A DNA stretch of 64,000 bases from Acinetobacter sp. ASP199 (GTDB lineage Bacteria; Pseudomonadota; Gammaproteobacteria; Pseudomonadales; Moraxellaceae). The translations under genes were made by a program, and so were the position numbers. The notes under the pieces are model-generated. The model searched no databases, was not told the DNA's origin, and saw nothing but the letters and a program-made list of their open reading frames with translations. How positions within the stretch are numbered: the stretch's first letter is position 1; each line of letters starts with the position of its first letter. The stretch covers positions 2,728,001 to 2,792,000 of the forward strand of contig NZ_CP062182.1 of assembly GCF_022700675.1 (NCBI RefSeq), written 5' to 3'. Below, in pieces: positions 1 to 7,641 of the stretch.

Positions 1-390
1 TACGGTACTGCACAAGCTACTGTAAAAGAACAATTGGCTAAAGGGCATGATGTTCTTCTTGAGATTGACTGGCAGGGTGCACAACAGGTCCGTCGCTTAT
101 TTCCTGAATCTAAACAAATTTTCATTTTACCGCCAAGCCAGTTTGACTTGCGTCAACGCCTGTCTAACCGTGGTACAGACTCTGTTGAAGTGATTGAGCA
201 TCGTTTAGGCTGTGCGGTAGAAGATATGCAGCAATATGTAAACTTTGATTATGTCATTATCAATGATGACTTTAATAAAGCACTGCATGATCTGGAATCT
301 GTCATCATTGCCAATCGTCTGGTGTTATCACAGCAAGCCAACCGTCATGAAAAACTGATTCAAGCCTTAATTACTCCAAGCGAAGAGTGA
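1..390 (+). CDS. gmk: Guanylate kinase, C-terminal part (cut by window start)
   Basis: Guanylate kinase phosphorylates GMP to GDP with ATP in the cytoplasm, feeding GTP and (p)ppGpp synthesis. The frame is open from base 1, so the gene begins upstream and lacks its P-loop half here. The visible part starts with YGT and carries the family signature LLEIDWQGAQQV, the lid/core region with R..L..RGTDS, and the C-terminal YVIINDD segment. The stop is at 388-390. It lies just upstream of rpoZ and spoT in the same direction, the common gmk-rpoZ-spoT order of gammaproteobacteria. Identification is secure; the missing N-terminus cannot be judged. Confidence 0.96.
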   Translation, partial: YGTAQATVKEQLAKGHDVLLEIDWQGAQQVRRLFPESKQIFILPPSQFDLRQRLSNRGTDSVEVIEHRLGCAVEDMQQYVNFDYVIINDDFNKALHDLESVIIANRLVLSQQANRHEKLIQALITPSEE

Positions 391-464
391 TTAAAACTTG
401 AGTCTACAGGCAAAGCCTTTTATACTTCGCAGTCTGTTAAAATATTACTCAAACGAGAATTCTT

Positions 465-746
465 ATGGCACGCGTAACCGTTGAAGATTGTTTAGACCAT
501 GTAGACAACCGCTTTGAGCTTGTACTAGTGGCAAGCAAACGCGCGCGTCAATTGGCACGTCAAGGCATTGAACCAACTGTAGAATGGGACAATGACAAGC
601 CAACCGTTGTTGCTCTACGTGAAATTGCAGTAGGTCATGTATCTAAAGACATCCTGAAACAACGTGATCAAGACTATCAAACTTCTAGTCTAGACCTTGC
701 ACTTTCAGCAAATAACCTGAATCTGGACGGTTTTTCTTTCCAATAA
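465..746 (+). CDS. rpoZ: RNA polymerase omega subunit
   Basis: The omega subunit (93 residues) helps fold and hold the beta-prime subunit in core RNA polymerase and forms part of one ppGpp-binding site in proteobacteria. The N-terminus [20 protein letters not shown] and the following [13 protein letters not shown] are diagnostic. It sits 74 bp after gmk and is followed by a strong terminator, so it probably shares a transcript with gmk but not fully with spoT. Length and sequence are ordinary. Confidence 0.98.
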   Translation: MARVTVEDCLDHVDNRFELVLVASKRARQLARQGIEPTVEWDNDKPTVVALREIAVGHVSKDILKQRDQDYQTSSLDLALSANNLNLDGFSFQ

Positions 747-760
747 GAAATCCTTCCTAT

Positions 761-791
761 AAAAAGCCTAGTTTTCAACTAGGCTTTTTTT
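761..791 (+). terminator. Rho-independent terminator after rpoZ
   Basis: A hairpin with arms AAAAAGCCTAGTT and AACTAGGCTTTTT around a short loop, ending in a T run, 15 bp after the rpoZ stop. It separates rpoZ from spoT. Confidence 0.9.
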
Positions 792-961
792 GTTTTGTGA
801 CTTTTATATTCTTTCTAGAACGGTTATAACATAAGGTCGAGTCATCAAGTTTATGCGGTTTTTCTGTGAGTATAAACGGAATAAATTGACAAACTTTGCG
901 ATTTGCTTTTCATTAAAGTATTCGCGTATTTTCGTAAAGAATTTAGTTTTAAAGGTGTTTT

Positions 962-3067
962 ATGCCAGGCCCACAGGTCAGTCAAGCCAAGCAACAGCTT
1001 AATATCATCATCGACGCTTATTTGAGTGCCAGTGAAGTCGAGCGTGTGCTTGCCGCCTGTGATTATGCGGATATTGCCCATGATGGAATCACGCGTAAAA
1101 GTGGCGAACCTTATATCCTGCATCCGATTGCGGTAAGCAGTATTTTGGCGCATATGCGTTTAGATGCTGAAACCCTGATGGCCGCCCTACTCCATGATGT
1201 AATTGAAGATACAGATTTCAATAAGGACGACATTACTGAAAAATTCGGCAAGACTGTGGCTGAACTGGTGGATGGCGTCACTAAGCTGAGCCAATCCAGT
1301 GATAAGGAATACAATAAAGCCGCCTCTTTCCGGAAAATTCTGCAGGCCACCTTACAGGATCCACGTGTCATTATTGTGAAACTGGCAGACCGTTATCACA
1401 ACATGACTACTTTAGATGCCTTACGTCCAGATAAACGTGCACGTATTGCCAAAGAAACTTTTGAAATTTTTGTACCCATGGCCCGTTTGGTCGGTATGAA
1501 TGAGATGGCTGACAATCTGGAACATCTCTGCTACCAGAACCTGGATCTGGACATGTACAATAATATCCAGACTGCCTTACAGCAAACCAAATCCAAACGC
1601 TGTGAATATCAGGCGATCTGGGAAAGAAAACTGAATGAATTACTCAATCAATATAATATCCAGGGCCGAATCAAGAAGAAAAATAACAATATCGAGTTGC
1701 TACGTCACTTCGTTAAGAATGATATTAATTTACAGGAACTCACCCATAGCCATGCCTTTGAAATCATTTTGCAAAGCATTGCTGACTGTGACCGCTTTGC
1801 CGAACTCTTGGAAGAGAGCTTCCAGGTTTTAAGCTTTGCCGACCATATCCGCCGCCCATTACCCGGTGGTAACCAGTCTCTCAGTATGCGTATCAAGGGT
1901 GAAAAAACCACTCTTTCCCTGACAATCCAAACTGAACTGATGCGTAAAGCAGCACGTTTCGGTGTAGTACTGGGTGAAAATGCACCTCAAGCCTGCCGTT
2001 CTGCAATTCAGGCTTCCATGCAAAATCTGAATGTCTTGGTGGATGGCGATTGCGCCAAGACCACATTTAATGAATTACTGGATTATCTGCATCAGGAAAA
2101 AATCTGGGTGTATACGCCTCACGGTCAGCTACATGAATTACCTCAAGGGGCAACCGTAGTAGACTTTGCCTATTCTGCCAGTCTGTTCCTGGGTAACCAT
2201 GCAGTTGGTGCTAAAATCAATGGCGACACTAAACCGCTTTCTACACCTTTAAGTAGTGGCCAAGTCATTGAAGTGATCACTGATGTACTCGCCTCACCCA
2301 ATCCAGACTGGCTCAGCTTTATTAATACGCAAAAAGCCCGCCGTGCTATTCAAAATATCCTGCGTGATCAAGATATTGACGAGCAGCGTATGGTCGGTGA
2401 ACAGGCTTTAAATCGCGCTTTAAAGTTATTTAATCGTTCTATTCAGGATTTAACCGAGGCCGACTGGAATAATATCCTGCAATGGCGGCATATTCCGACT
2501 CAGGAAAGCCTGTATGAACAAATTGCAGTTGGTGATTTGTTACCTCAATTGGTCGCCAATCATATCTTTGCTCAGGATGCAGAGACCGGCTCTAACTCAA
2601 ATCGTTTAATTCAGGGTACAGAAGGTGTAGATGTCAAATATGCGCACTGTTGCAATCCGGTACTGGGTGACCCTATTCAAGGTCATCTAACCCGCCGTGG
2701 TCTGATTGTTCATCGTGCTCGCTGCCATAACTTGCTACACGAACAAAATCTGCATCCGGAAAATATGATGCCATTACAATGGACCTCTGAAGACAATGAG
2801 GATATTAGCTTCACCGCTTATCTTTGTATTGATCTCTCCATGGATGATGAACAGATTTCCGAATTGATCTATGAATGCCGTAAAGCCAAATCCGGGGTAG
2901 AGTCGGTACGTAACTACGAGGGTAAGACTTATGTCAACGTAGTCGTACACAACCGTAAGCAGATTGCCCAACTGATTCGTGACCTACGCATGCATTATGG
3001 TTTCCCACGAATTATCCGTCTGCCCCAGCCAATCAGCATCACAGAAGCCACATCGAAGGCGAGTTAA
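962..3067 (+). CDS. spoT: SpoT, (p)ppGpp hydrolase with degraded synthetase domain
   Basis: A long RelA/SpoT homologue (701 residues) that controls the alarmone (p)ppGpp. The N-terminal HD hydrolase domain looks intact: H54, H78-D79, E82-D83 and D143 in LADRYHNM. The following synthetase region (about 220-345) is barely recognisable: the usual GYQSLH substrate motif reads GNQSLS at 303-308 and the VEVQIRT strand reads LSLTIQTEL. The C-terminal regulatory half is normal, with a TGS domain at about 380-440, a CC/C zinc-finger-like segment (YAHCCNPVLGD) and a final ACT domain. Hydrolase-only SpoT is known in Moraxellaceae, so this is probably a lineage trait rather than a new mutation. It is followed after 74 bp by ridA. 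Confidence 0.96.
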   Translation: MPGPQVSQAKQQLNIIIDAYLSASEVERVLAACDYADIAHDGITRKSGEPYILHPIAVSSILAHMRLDAETLMAALLHDVIEDTDFNKDDITEKFGKTVAELVDGVTKLSQSSDKEYNKAASFRKILQATLQDPRVIIVKLADRYHNMTTLDALRPDKRARIAKETFEIFVPMARLVGMNEMADNLEHLCYQNLDLDMYNNIQTALQQTKSKRCEYQAIWERKLNELLNQYNIQGRIKKKNNNIELLRHFVKNDINLQELTHSHAFEIILQSIADCDRFAELLEESFQVLSFADHIRRPLPGGNQSLSMRIKGEKTTLSLTIQTELMRKAARFGVVLGENAPQACRSAIQASMQNLNVLVDGDCAKTTFNELLDYLHQEKIWVYTPHGQLHELPQGATVVDFAYSASLFLGNHAVGAKINGDTKPLSTPLSSGQVIEVITDVLASPNPDWLSFINTQKARRAIQNILRDQDIDEQRMVGEQALNRALKLFNRSIQDLTEADWNNILQWRHIPTQESLYEQIAVGDLLPQLVANHIFAQDAETGSNSNRLIQGTEGVDVKYAHCCNPVLGDPIQGHLTRRGLIVHRARCHNLLHEQNLHPENMMPLQWTSEDNEDISFTAYLCIDLSMDDEQISELIYECRKAKSGVESVRNYEGKTYVNVVVHNRKQIAQLIRDLRMHYGFPRIIRLPQPISITEATSKAS

Positions 3068-3141
3068 TCATTTAAAACGATAATGCTTTTGCTCATAGCA
3101 ATGATCTAATATGATGCATGTTGATATAAAAGGAGAAATTG

Positions 3142-3525
3142 ATGTCCCGCCAAGTGATCCATACTGAAAATGCCCCTGCTGCGATCGGCACTTATTCGCA
3201 AGCGATTCTTGTTGGCAATACCTTGTATCTTTCAGGTCAAATTGGTCTAGATCCATACAGCATGGAACTGGTTGAAGGCATCGAGGCTCAGATTCGTCGT
3301 GTATTTGACAACTTGAAAGCAGTCTGTGAAGCAGCTGGCGGCTCTCTGGCAGATATTGCCAAGCTCAATATTTACCTGACTGACCTTTCTCACTTCCAGC
3401 TGGTGAACCAGATTATGGGTGAATACTTTGCCCAGCCTTATCCTGCACGTGCAGCTCTGGGTGTAGCAAGCCTACCTAAGGATGCACTGGTTGAAATGGA
3501 TGGTGTAGTAATTATTAATCAATAA
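3142..3525 (+). CDS. ridA: RidA family 2-iminobutanoate/2-iminopropanoate deaminase
   Basis: RidA (YjgF/YER057c/UK114 family, 127 residues) hydrolyses reactive enamines/imines released by PLP enzymes such as threonine dehydratase, protecting other PLP enzymes. Recognisable motifs are AIGTYSQAI near the N-terminus, LSGQIGLDP, and the C-terminal [13 protein letters not shown] with the conserved arginine, followed by VEMDGV. I chose the ATG at 3142 because AGGAG at 3131-3135 lies six bases before it; an in-frame TTG three bases upstream is less likely. spoT followed by ridA is a common gammaproteobacterial pair. Confidence 0.95.
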   Translation: MSRQVIHTENAPAAIGTYSQAILVGNTLYLSGQIGLDPYSMELVEGIEAQIRRVFDNLKAVCEAAGGSLADIAKLNIYLTDLSHFQLVNQIMGEYFAQPYPARAALGVASLPKDALVEMDGVVIINQ

Positions 3526-3589
3526 GTTATAAAAATCCCTACCCCCCCCAGCCTGCAATATTTAATTCTAAATTATAAATCGTTCTTGT

Positions 3590-3635
3590 GCGGAAATCCG
3601 AGCAGCACTCGGATTTCCGCTCAGGTGGTATTTTT
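3590..3635 (+). terminator. Perfect 13-bp hairpin after ridA
   Basis: Arms GCGGAAATCCGAG (3590-3602) and CTCGGATTTCCGC (3608-3620) with a 5-base loop; a T run follows about ten bases later rather than immediately. Probable transcription end for spoT-ridA. A short C8 tract lies just after the ridA stop. Confidence 0.7.
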
Positions 3636-3682
3636 TTATCTAAATCCCCAATTATTTTGAACGCATTTTCAAATGATTTTTA

Positions 3683-3712
3683 TTGACAAACGATAATAAT
3701 TATCAATAATAT
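3683..3712 (+). promoter_or_regulatory. Probable Fur-controlled promoter of bfd
   Basis: A -35 hexamer TTGACA (3683-3688) is followed at the right distance by an AT-rich -10 candidate (3705-3712). Overlapping both is a 19-base site at 3692-3710, beginning GATAATAATTATC, which matches the canonical Fur box at about 14 of 19 positions by eye. Repression by Fe-Fur would release bfd in iron starvation, as known for bfd genes of other proteobacteria. Confidence 0.75.
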
Positions 3713-3746
3713 CACTTATCTTATTTAATCACTGTGGTTATCTGAC

Positions 3747-3941
3747 ATGTATGTTTGTCTATGCCGTGGCATTACTGATCAAGACATTAAAGAAGCTGTT
3801 GCCAATGGGGCGGAAAGCTATCGTGAAGTACGCGACATGCTGGACCTGGGCACGTGTTGTGGTCGCTGTGCACCTGAAGCTCGTATGATCATCAGTGATG
3901 AAGTTTCCCAGATCGCTGCACGTCTTGCAGTGGCAGCCTAA
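3747..3941 (+). CDS. bfd: Bacterioferritin-associated ferredoxin
   Basis: Bfd (64 residues) is a small [2Fe-2S] ferredoxin that docks on bacterioferritin and reduces the ferric core so that iron is released. The cluster ligands are visible as C4, C6, C38 and C41 (MYVCLC... and CCGRC), the standard BFD-domain spacing. A Fur-type promoter precedes it and a terminator follows. The bacterioferritin gene lies about 1.5 kb downstream on the same strand; the tnpB element lies between them. Confidence 0.96.
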   Translation: MYVCLCRGITDQDIKEAVANGAESYREVRDMLDLGTCCGRCAPEARMIISDEVSQIAARLAVAA

Positions 3942-4011
3942 ATATCATATTGAAGATATATGCCTTATAAATATAATGATAAAAACAATGATCTCTGATC
4001 ATTACTCCTCC

Positions 4012-4037
4012 CCCGCCCTCGACTCTGGCGGGTTTTT
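4012..4037 (+). terminator. Terminator after bfd
   Basis: CCCGCC (4012-4017) pairs with GGCGGG (4027-4032), followed directly by TTTTT. Confidence 0.85.
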
Positions 4038-4088
4038 ATTGTTTTAGATTTCATTTGACAGTATTTGATTGCGATTTTCATTTGCAGT

Positions 4089-5183
4089 TCATTGACATCC
4101 TCCCACCACCAACGCATTCGCTAGGTGGGGGATTTCTACTGCTAGACGCTTATGCCCAAGCGCGAGTATGTTCTTTGCACTGTTTAAGTCTCGTTGATGG
4201 ACACTTAAACAGTTTTCACATTCCCATACTCTTATTCCAAGACCCGCCCTACCTTTCGGACTGCTGGCAGTGATCTCACCACAGCACGAACAAGTCTGGG
4301 TTGTGAAACTTTCATTCACTTCTTCAAACAATACCCCCGCGTACTCGCATTTATACCTGAGCATTGTTCTGAATGCTGCAAAACCAGCATCCAAAGTAGA
4401 TTTCGCCATTTTGTTTTTTACTAACTTCTCCGCACTTAAATTACCTACAGCAATCAATGCATTTTCCTTTACCAGTTGGGTACTGGCTTTGTGCAAATGA
4501 TCTTTACGACAATTCGCAATCTTGGCATTTATTGCTCGTACACGTTTTTGCTTGTTTGCACGTTGAGCAATACCTAATTGTTGCTCATACTGTCGATAGT
4601 ATTGGGGATTCCCAATGACTGTACCATCTGAACAGGTGGCAAGATCTTTTAAGCCAAGATCAATGCCTACTGCTTTGGTTGCAGTGGATTTATTTTGCTT
4701 AGGCGTATCTACAACCAAACAGACATACCAGCGACCACGTGCATCCTCAACAAATGAACCAGTTTTAATCTTGTACTGGCTTAAACCATAACTATCCCAT
4801 AATTTGAACTGATGCTTACCGTACTGAACGTATCCATCAGCATATTTGATTGCTGCTTTTTTAAAGGGAATCCAGCCAAGTGAGCGTTTTGCTGATTTTT
4901 TATTGCTGACACGCCATTTCAACTTGGCTTTTTTGAACTGTTTTCTACGTGTAACATATTCTTCGTTTACAGCCTGAATAGTTTGGCTGTGTAGATTGCA
5001 TAGCTTAGATGTGCCTTTGGTATATTTATCAATATCGTAGGCACTTAGAAATTCGCCTTTCCGTTTAAGGTGTTTAAAACTTAAGTCATTAACATAATTC
5101 CAGACACAATTCACCTCGAATGCCAATTCAGATAGCACCTTACAATGTTTGCTGTCCTTGATACGCAGTTTCAATGTTTTCAT
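4089..5183 (-). CDS. tnpB: IS200/IS605-family TnpB, stand-alone copy
   Basis: TnpB proteins are RNA-guided DNA nucleases of IS200/IS605 elements and ancestors of Cas12. This 364-residue protein has the N-terminal helical/beta region, the RuvC-I aspartate D175 in GIDLGLKD, a four-cysteine zinc ribbon (C298, C301, C322, C325) and the RuvC-III aspartate D332 in RDLNSAKNI. At the usual RuvC-II glutamate position the sequence is VGNLS, with G247; a conserved VNE with E291 lies before the zinc ribbon. No tnpA is next to it, so it cannot transpose by itself. By eye it is about 80-85 percent identical to the TnpB at 44152-45213. Its last 15 or so codons run through the right-end hairpin. Confidence 0.93.
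   Translation of the reverse strand: MKTLKLRIKDSKHCKVLSELAFEVNCVWNYVNDLSFKHLKRKGEFLSAYDIDKYTKGTSKLCNLHSQTIQAVNEEYVTRRKQFKKAKLKWRVSNKKSAKRSLGWIPFKKAAIKYADGYVQYGKHQFKLWDSYGLSQYKIKTGSFVEDARGRWYVCLVVDTPKQNKSTATKAVGIDLGLKDLATCSDGTVIGNPQYYRQYEQQLGIAQRANKQKRVRAINAKIANCRKDHLHKASTQLVKENALIAVGNLSAEKLVKNKMAKSTLDAGFAAFRTMLRYKCEYAGVLFEEVNESFTTQTCSCCGEITASSPKGRAGLGIRVWECENCLSVHQRDLNSAKNILALGHKRLAVEIPHLANALVVGGCQ
4092..4135 (-). repeat. Right end of the stand-alone tnpB element, probable guide-RNA 3' part
   Basis: On the minus strand the tnpB 3' end passes through an inverted repeat (CCACC at 4106-4110 with GGTGG at 4124-4128) and then GAGGATGTCAA, ending in TCAA, the right cleavage tetranucleotide used by IS608-type elements. 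The same GAGGATGTCAA ends the second copy at 45220-45230. In characterised elements this region is the scaffold of the TnpB guide RNA and the guide is read from the flanking DNA. The RNA itself is inferred, not seen. Confidence 0.6.
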
Positions 5184-5230
5184 GTACTTATATTAACTAT
5201 CAACACTCAAACAAAACAGACTTTGATTAA

Positions 5231-5259
5231 AGCAAAACGACATTTCATGTCGTGTTGCT
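5231..5259 (-). repeat. Left-end hairpin of the stand-alone tnpB element
   Basis: Thirteen-base arms (AGCAAAACGACAT and ATGTCGTGTTGCT, one mismatch) around a TTC loop, about 48 bp upstream of the tnpB start. This is the kind of subterminal palindrome that TnpA recognises. The exact left boundary is not visible. A second small inverted repeat (CCTCCA / TGGAGG, 5266-5287) lies just outside. Confidence 0.6.
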
Positions 5260-5340
5260 TATATCCTCCATTTCCCTCTGTGGAGGTTTTACGCTTATTT
5301 AAATAAATTACTCGCCATTGCCGAGCTATATGATTTAAGA

Positions 5341-5385
5341 TAACTTGATATAAAAACCCATAATTATAAATGGGCCATCAAGTTA
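5341..5385 (+). promoter_or_regulatory. Large imperfect hairpin immediately before the bfr ribosome site
   Basis: Nested inverted repeats: TAACTTGAT (5341-5349) with ATCAAGTTA (5377-5385), and inside them CCCAT (5357-5361) with ATGGG (5370-5374). The structure ends four bases before GGAG (5389-5392). It could control access of ribosomes to bfr or protect the mRNA. There is no T run, so it is not a normal terminator. Confidence 0.55.
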
Positions 5386-5399
5386 TACGGAGTGATACG

Positions 5400-5864
5400 A
5401 TGAAAGGCAATCGTGATGTAATTAATCAATTAAACCAGGTGTTGTATCACCACCTGACTGCAATTAACCAATATTTCCTGCATTCACGCATGTTTAATGA
5501 CTGGGGCATCGAAAAGCTTGGTTCTGCCGAGTATAAAGAATCGATTCGTCAAATGAAGCATGCAGACAAGATTATTGAGCGGATTCTATTTCTGGAAGGC
5601 TTACCAAACCTGCAACACCTAGGCAAACTCTATATTGGTCAGCACACTCAAGAAGTTCTGCAATGTGATGTGCGCAAAGTCAAAGAGAATATTGAAACCA
5701 TCCAGCAGGCAGTGGCTTTGGCCGAAACTCAAATGGATTATGTGACGCGTGATCTGGTTCAGGAAATTCTGGAAAAAGAAGAAGAATATTTAGACTGGAC
5801 AACGACTCAGCTTGATCTGATTCAAAGTGTGAGTATTGAAAACTATATTCAAAGCCAGCTTTGA
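5400..5864 (+). CDS. bfr: Bacterioferritin, haem-binding subunit with degenerate ferroxidase centre
   Basis: Bacterioferritin forms 24-subunit iron-storage shells with haem between subunit pairs. This protein (154 residues) has the family frame: N-terminal MKG, AINQYFLHSRMF, MKHADKIIERILFLEGLPNLQ. The haem ligand M52 is kept. Of the six di-iron ligands usual in Bfr (E18, E51, H54, E94, E127, H130) only H54 and E127 remain; the others read H18, Q51, V94 and Y130. It therefore probably cannot oxidise iron alone and may assemble with a ferroxidase-competent subunit encoded elsewhere, as known for two-subunit bacterioferritins. The start at 5400 is preceded by GGAG; an in-frame ATG ten codons upstream lies within the leader hairpin and is less likely. 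Confidence 0.92.
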   Translation: MKGNRDVINQLNQVLYHHLTAINQYFLHSRMFNDWGIEKLGSAEYKESIRQMKHADKIIERILFLEGLPNLQHLGKLYIGQHTQEVLQCDVRKVKENIETIQQAVALAETQMDYVTRDLVQEILEKEEEYLDWTTTQLDLIQSVSIENYIQSQL

Positions 5865-5878
5865 TTTCTTAAAGACAT

Positions 5879-5908
5879 AAAAAAGCCATCATGATGATGG
5901 CTTTTTTA
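5879..5908. terminator. Bidirectional terminator between bfr and pglL
   Basis: GCCATCAT and ATGATGGC form a hairpin flanked by A and T runs; it serves bfr on the plus strand and pglL on the minus strand. Confidence 0.88.
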
Positions 5909-5919
5909 TTGAGTTGAAA

Positions 5920-7557
5920 CTATTTCGGCATATCTTTAATGACTTCATCATAGTTCAGTTCAGTTTTTTGAATGGTATTTAAACGCCAGAGCTGATGATG
6001 AGCTTCTTCAACATAACCATTGTAAGCCAGTAAACGAATATATTTTAACAAGTTGTATTTGGTTGGATAACTCACCACCAATTTTTCATGTTGATGGATT
6101 TCATCTTGACTCATCTTGGTATAGGGATTTACCCGGATCCAGTCAATACGATGATTAAATTCAGTTAGCAAGAAGATCGGCTTTTCATTGATAATTTTTT
6201 CCGGCTGCTGTTCATAGCGAATGCTCTGACCAAGTTTTGGTACAGCGGTATCATAATCTCGGTAAATGACTGCAATTAAAATAACACCAACTGCAAAGAT
6301 GGCTTTTATCAGCCACGATGGCATGACAAGCTGTTTAGCTACACCTGAACGTTGCGCCAGTACTGTACCCATAATAAAACCTACTGGTAACAAGAAATAG
6401 GCATAATGCTGTGGGAACTCAAACATGGCATGAGTGACAAAGGCACCAATCATTAATATACCAATGACAGACTCCGGGGATTTCACCCATCGCTGCATTT
6501 GATAGCCCAAGTAACCGAAATAAGCTAAGAATGGGACACCAATCACTACCCCATTCCAGATCAGGAAATCGATAATAAAATTATGTGCGCTACGAATCCA
6601 GACCGGACCTTGAACTGTATCAGTGATTGAAACAAAAGCAACACTGGTTTGATACCAGCCATAACCAAACCATGGTTGAGCCTGAATCGCGGCCAGCATT
6701 TGCTGCCAGATGGCAAGTCGTGACATATCGCCTGTAGCACGGGAGACAACATCACGGCTTTGCACCACCTGGGCATCCATAAGTTGGGTCGCCAATTGAC
6801 TGAGTAATGGAAAAGCGACAATGCAGGAAATAAAAAAGAGGAACCACGCTGTGCTGTAATACCATTTCAGGCGAATGATCCCTTTATATTGGTAGAACGC
6901 CAGATACAACATAATCGCGATCGCAGCCACCCATGCAGTACGAGACTGGCTTAAAGCCACGCCAACGACAATGATTGCCGCACATAAAAATAGCCACTTG
7001 GTCTGGATTTTTTTCTTTTCATACAAATAAAGACAGCTCATCAATGCCATAACTAAAAAAGTCGCCATATTATTCGGCTGAGCAAAATTGGCAAATGGGC
7101 GCTGTGTGCCACTAATATTGACCATACCCGGCAACACTGCATCTAGATTCGACCACTGACATAGAGCAATGAGACCTGTCACTGTACCTGAAGCTAAAAA
7201 TACATAGCTCAGATAGTGAAATGTTTCTTCTCGGTTATAATTTCCTGTTGAAAGGTTATAACCCAAAACACTGGCAAGCCAAAAACTAAAAACAAAAATA
7301 AAGCCCATCATGGCAGTACTAAAGAAAAAAACCTGTCCAAGAAGAAATTGAATGAGAGGGATACAGGCCAGTAACAGCAATGGCAGACTCATTGCTGGGA
7401 TTTTGAGTTTTTCTTTTAGACAGATTGCAGCAAGCGCAATTAAGGCAATAAATGCATAGAGCTCACCCGTATAAGTCACCCACGGGCGATAGTGTACAGG
7501 ACTGAGCCATGCAAGGGAGATGAGAAATGCAGCTATAAGTGCAAGGATGGTTTTCAT
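5920..7557 (-). CDS. pglL: O-oligosaccharyltransferase, PglL type (Wzy/O-antigen ligase superfamily)
   Basis: A polytopic inner-membrane protein (545 residues, about ten or more hydrophobic segments) of the PglL/Wzy_C ligase family. Such enzymes move a lipid-linked glycan onto serine or threonine of periplasmic proteins. The diagnostic periplasmic-loop motifs FGYGWYQT and SAHNFIIDFLIWNG, with the conserved histidine, are present at about 290-330, followed by a soluble C-terminal tail. Position beside a pilin gene and a paralogue matches the Acinetobacter arrangement in which the distal copy is the general O-glycosylation enzyme. I prefer the ATG at 7557 over the TTG two codons upstream. Its base composition is less AT-rich than its two upstream neighbours. 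The name rests on family and position; substrate is not shown. Confidence 0.82.
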   Translation of the reverse strand: MKTILALIAAFLISLAWLSPVHYRPWVTYTGELYAFIALIALAAICLKEKLKIPAMSLPLLLLACIPLIQFLLGQVFFFSTAMMGFIFVFSFWLASVLGYNLSTGNYNREETFHYLSYVFLASGTVTGLIALCQWSNLDAVLPGMVNISGTQRPFANFAQPNNMATFLVMALMSCLYLYEKKKIQTKWLFLCAAIIVVGVALSQSRTAWVAAIAIMLYLAFYQYKGIIRLKWYYSTAWFLFFISCIVAFPLLSQLATQLMDAQVVQSRDVVSRATGDMSRLAIWQQMLAAIQAQPWFGYGWYQTSVAFVSITDTVQGPVWIRSAHNFIIDFLIWNGVVIGVPFLAYFGYLGYQMQRWVKSPESVIGILMIGAFVTHAMFEFPQHYAYFLLPVGFIMGTVLAQRSGVAKQLVMPSWLIKAIFAVGVILIAVIYRDYDTAVPKLGQSIRYEQQPEKIINEKPIFLLTEFNHRIDWIRVNPYTKMSQDEIHQHEKLVVSYPTKYNLLKYIRLLAYNGYVEEAHHQLWRLNTIQKTELNYDEVIKDMPK

Positions 7558-7594
7558 AACCAATTCGGAAGGATTGAATTGGGCATATGATAAT

Positions 7595-7626
7595 TAAAAA
7601 GCAGATTAAAAGATAATCCGCTTTTT
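7595..7626 (-). terminator. Terminator between tfpZ and pglL
   Basis: AAAAAGCAGATT and AATCCGCTTTTT form a hairpin with one mismatch and a T run in the minus direction, directly after the tfpZ stop. pglL is therefore probably transcribed at least in part on its own. Confidence 0.7.
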
Positions 7627-7641
7627 ATATTTTAGAGAAAA

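Noticed and set aside
3541..3550. C8 tract as a phase-variation switch
   Set aside because: It lies after the ridA stop and before a terminator, not in a coding frame or promoter spacer.
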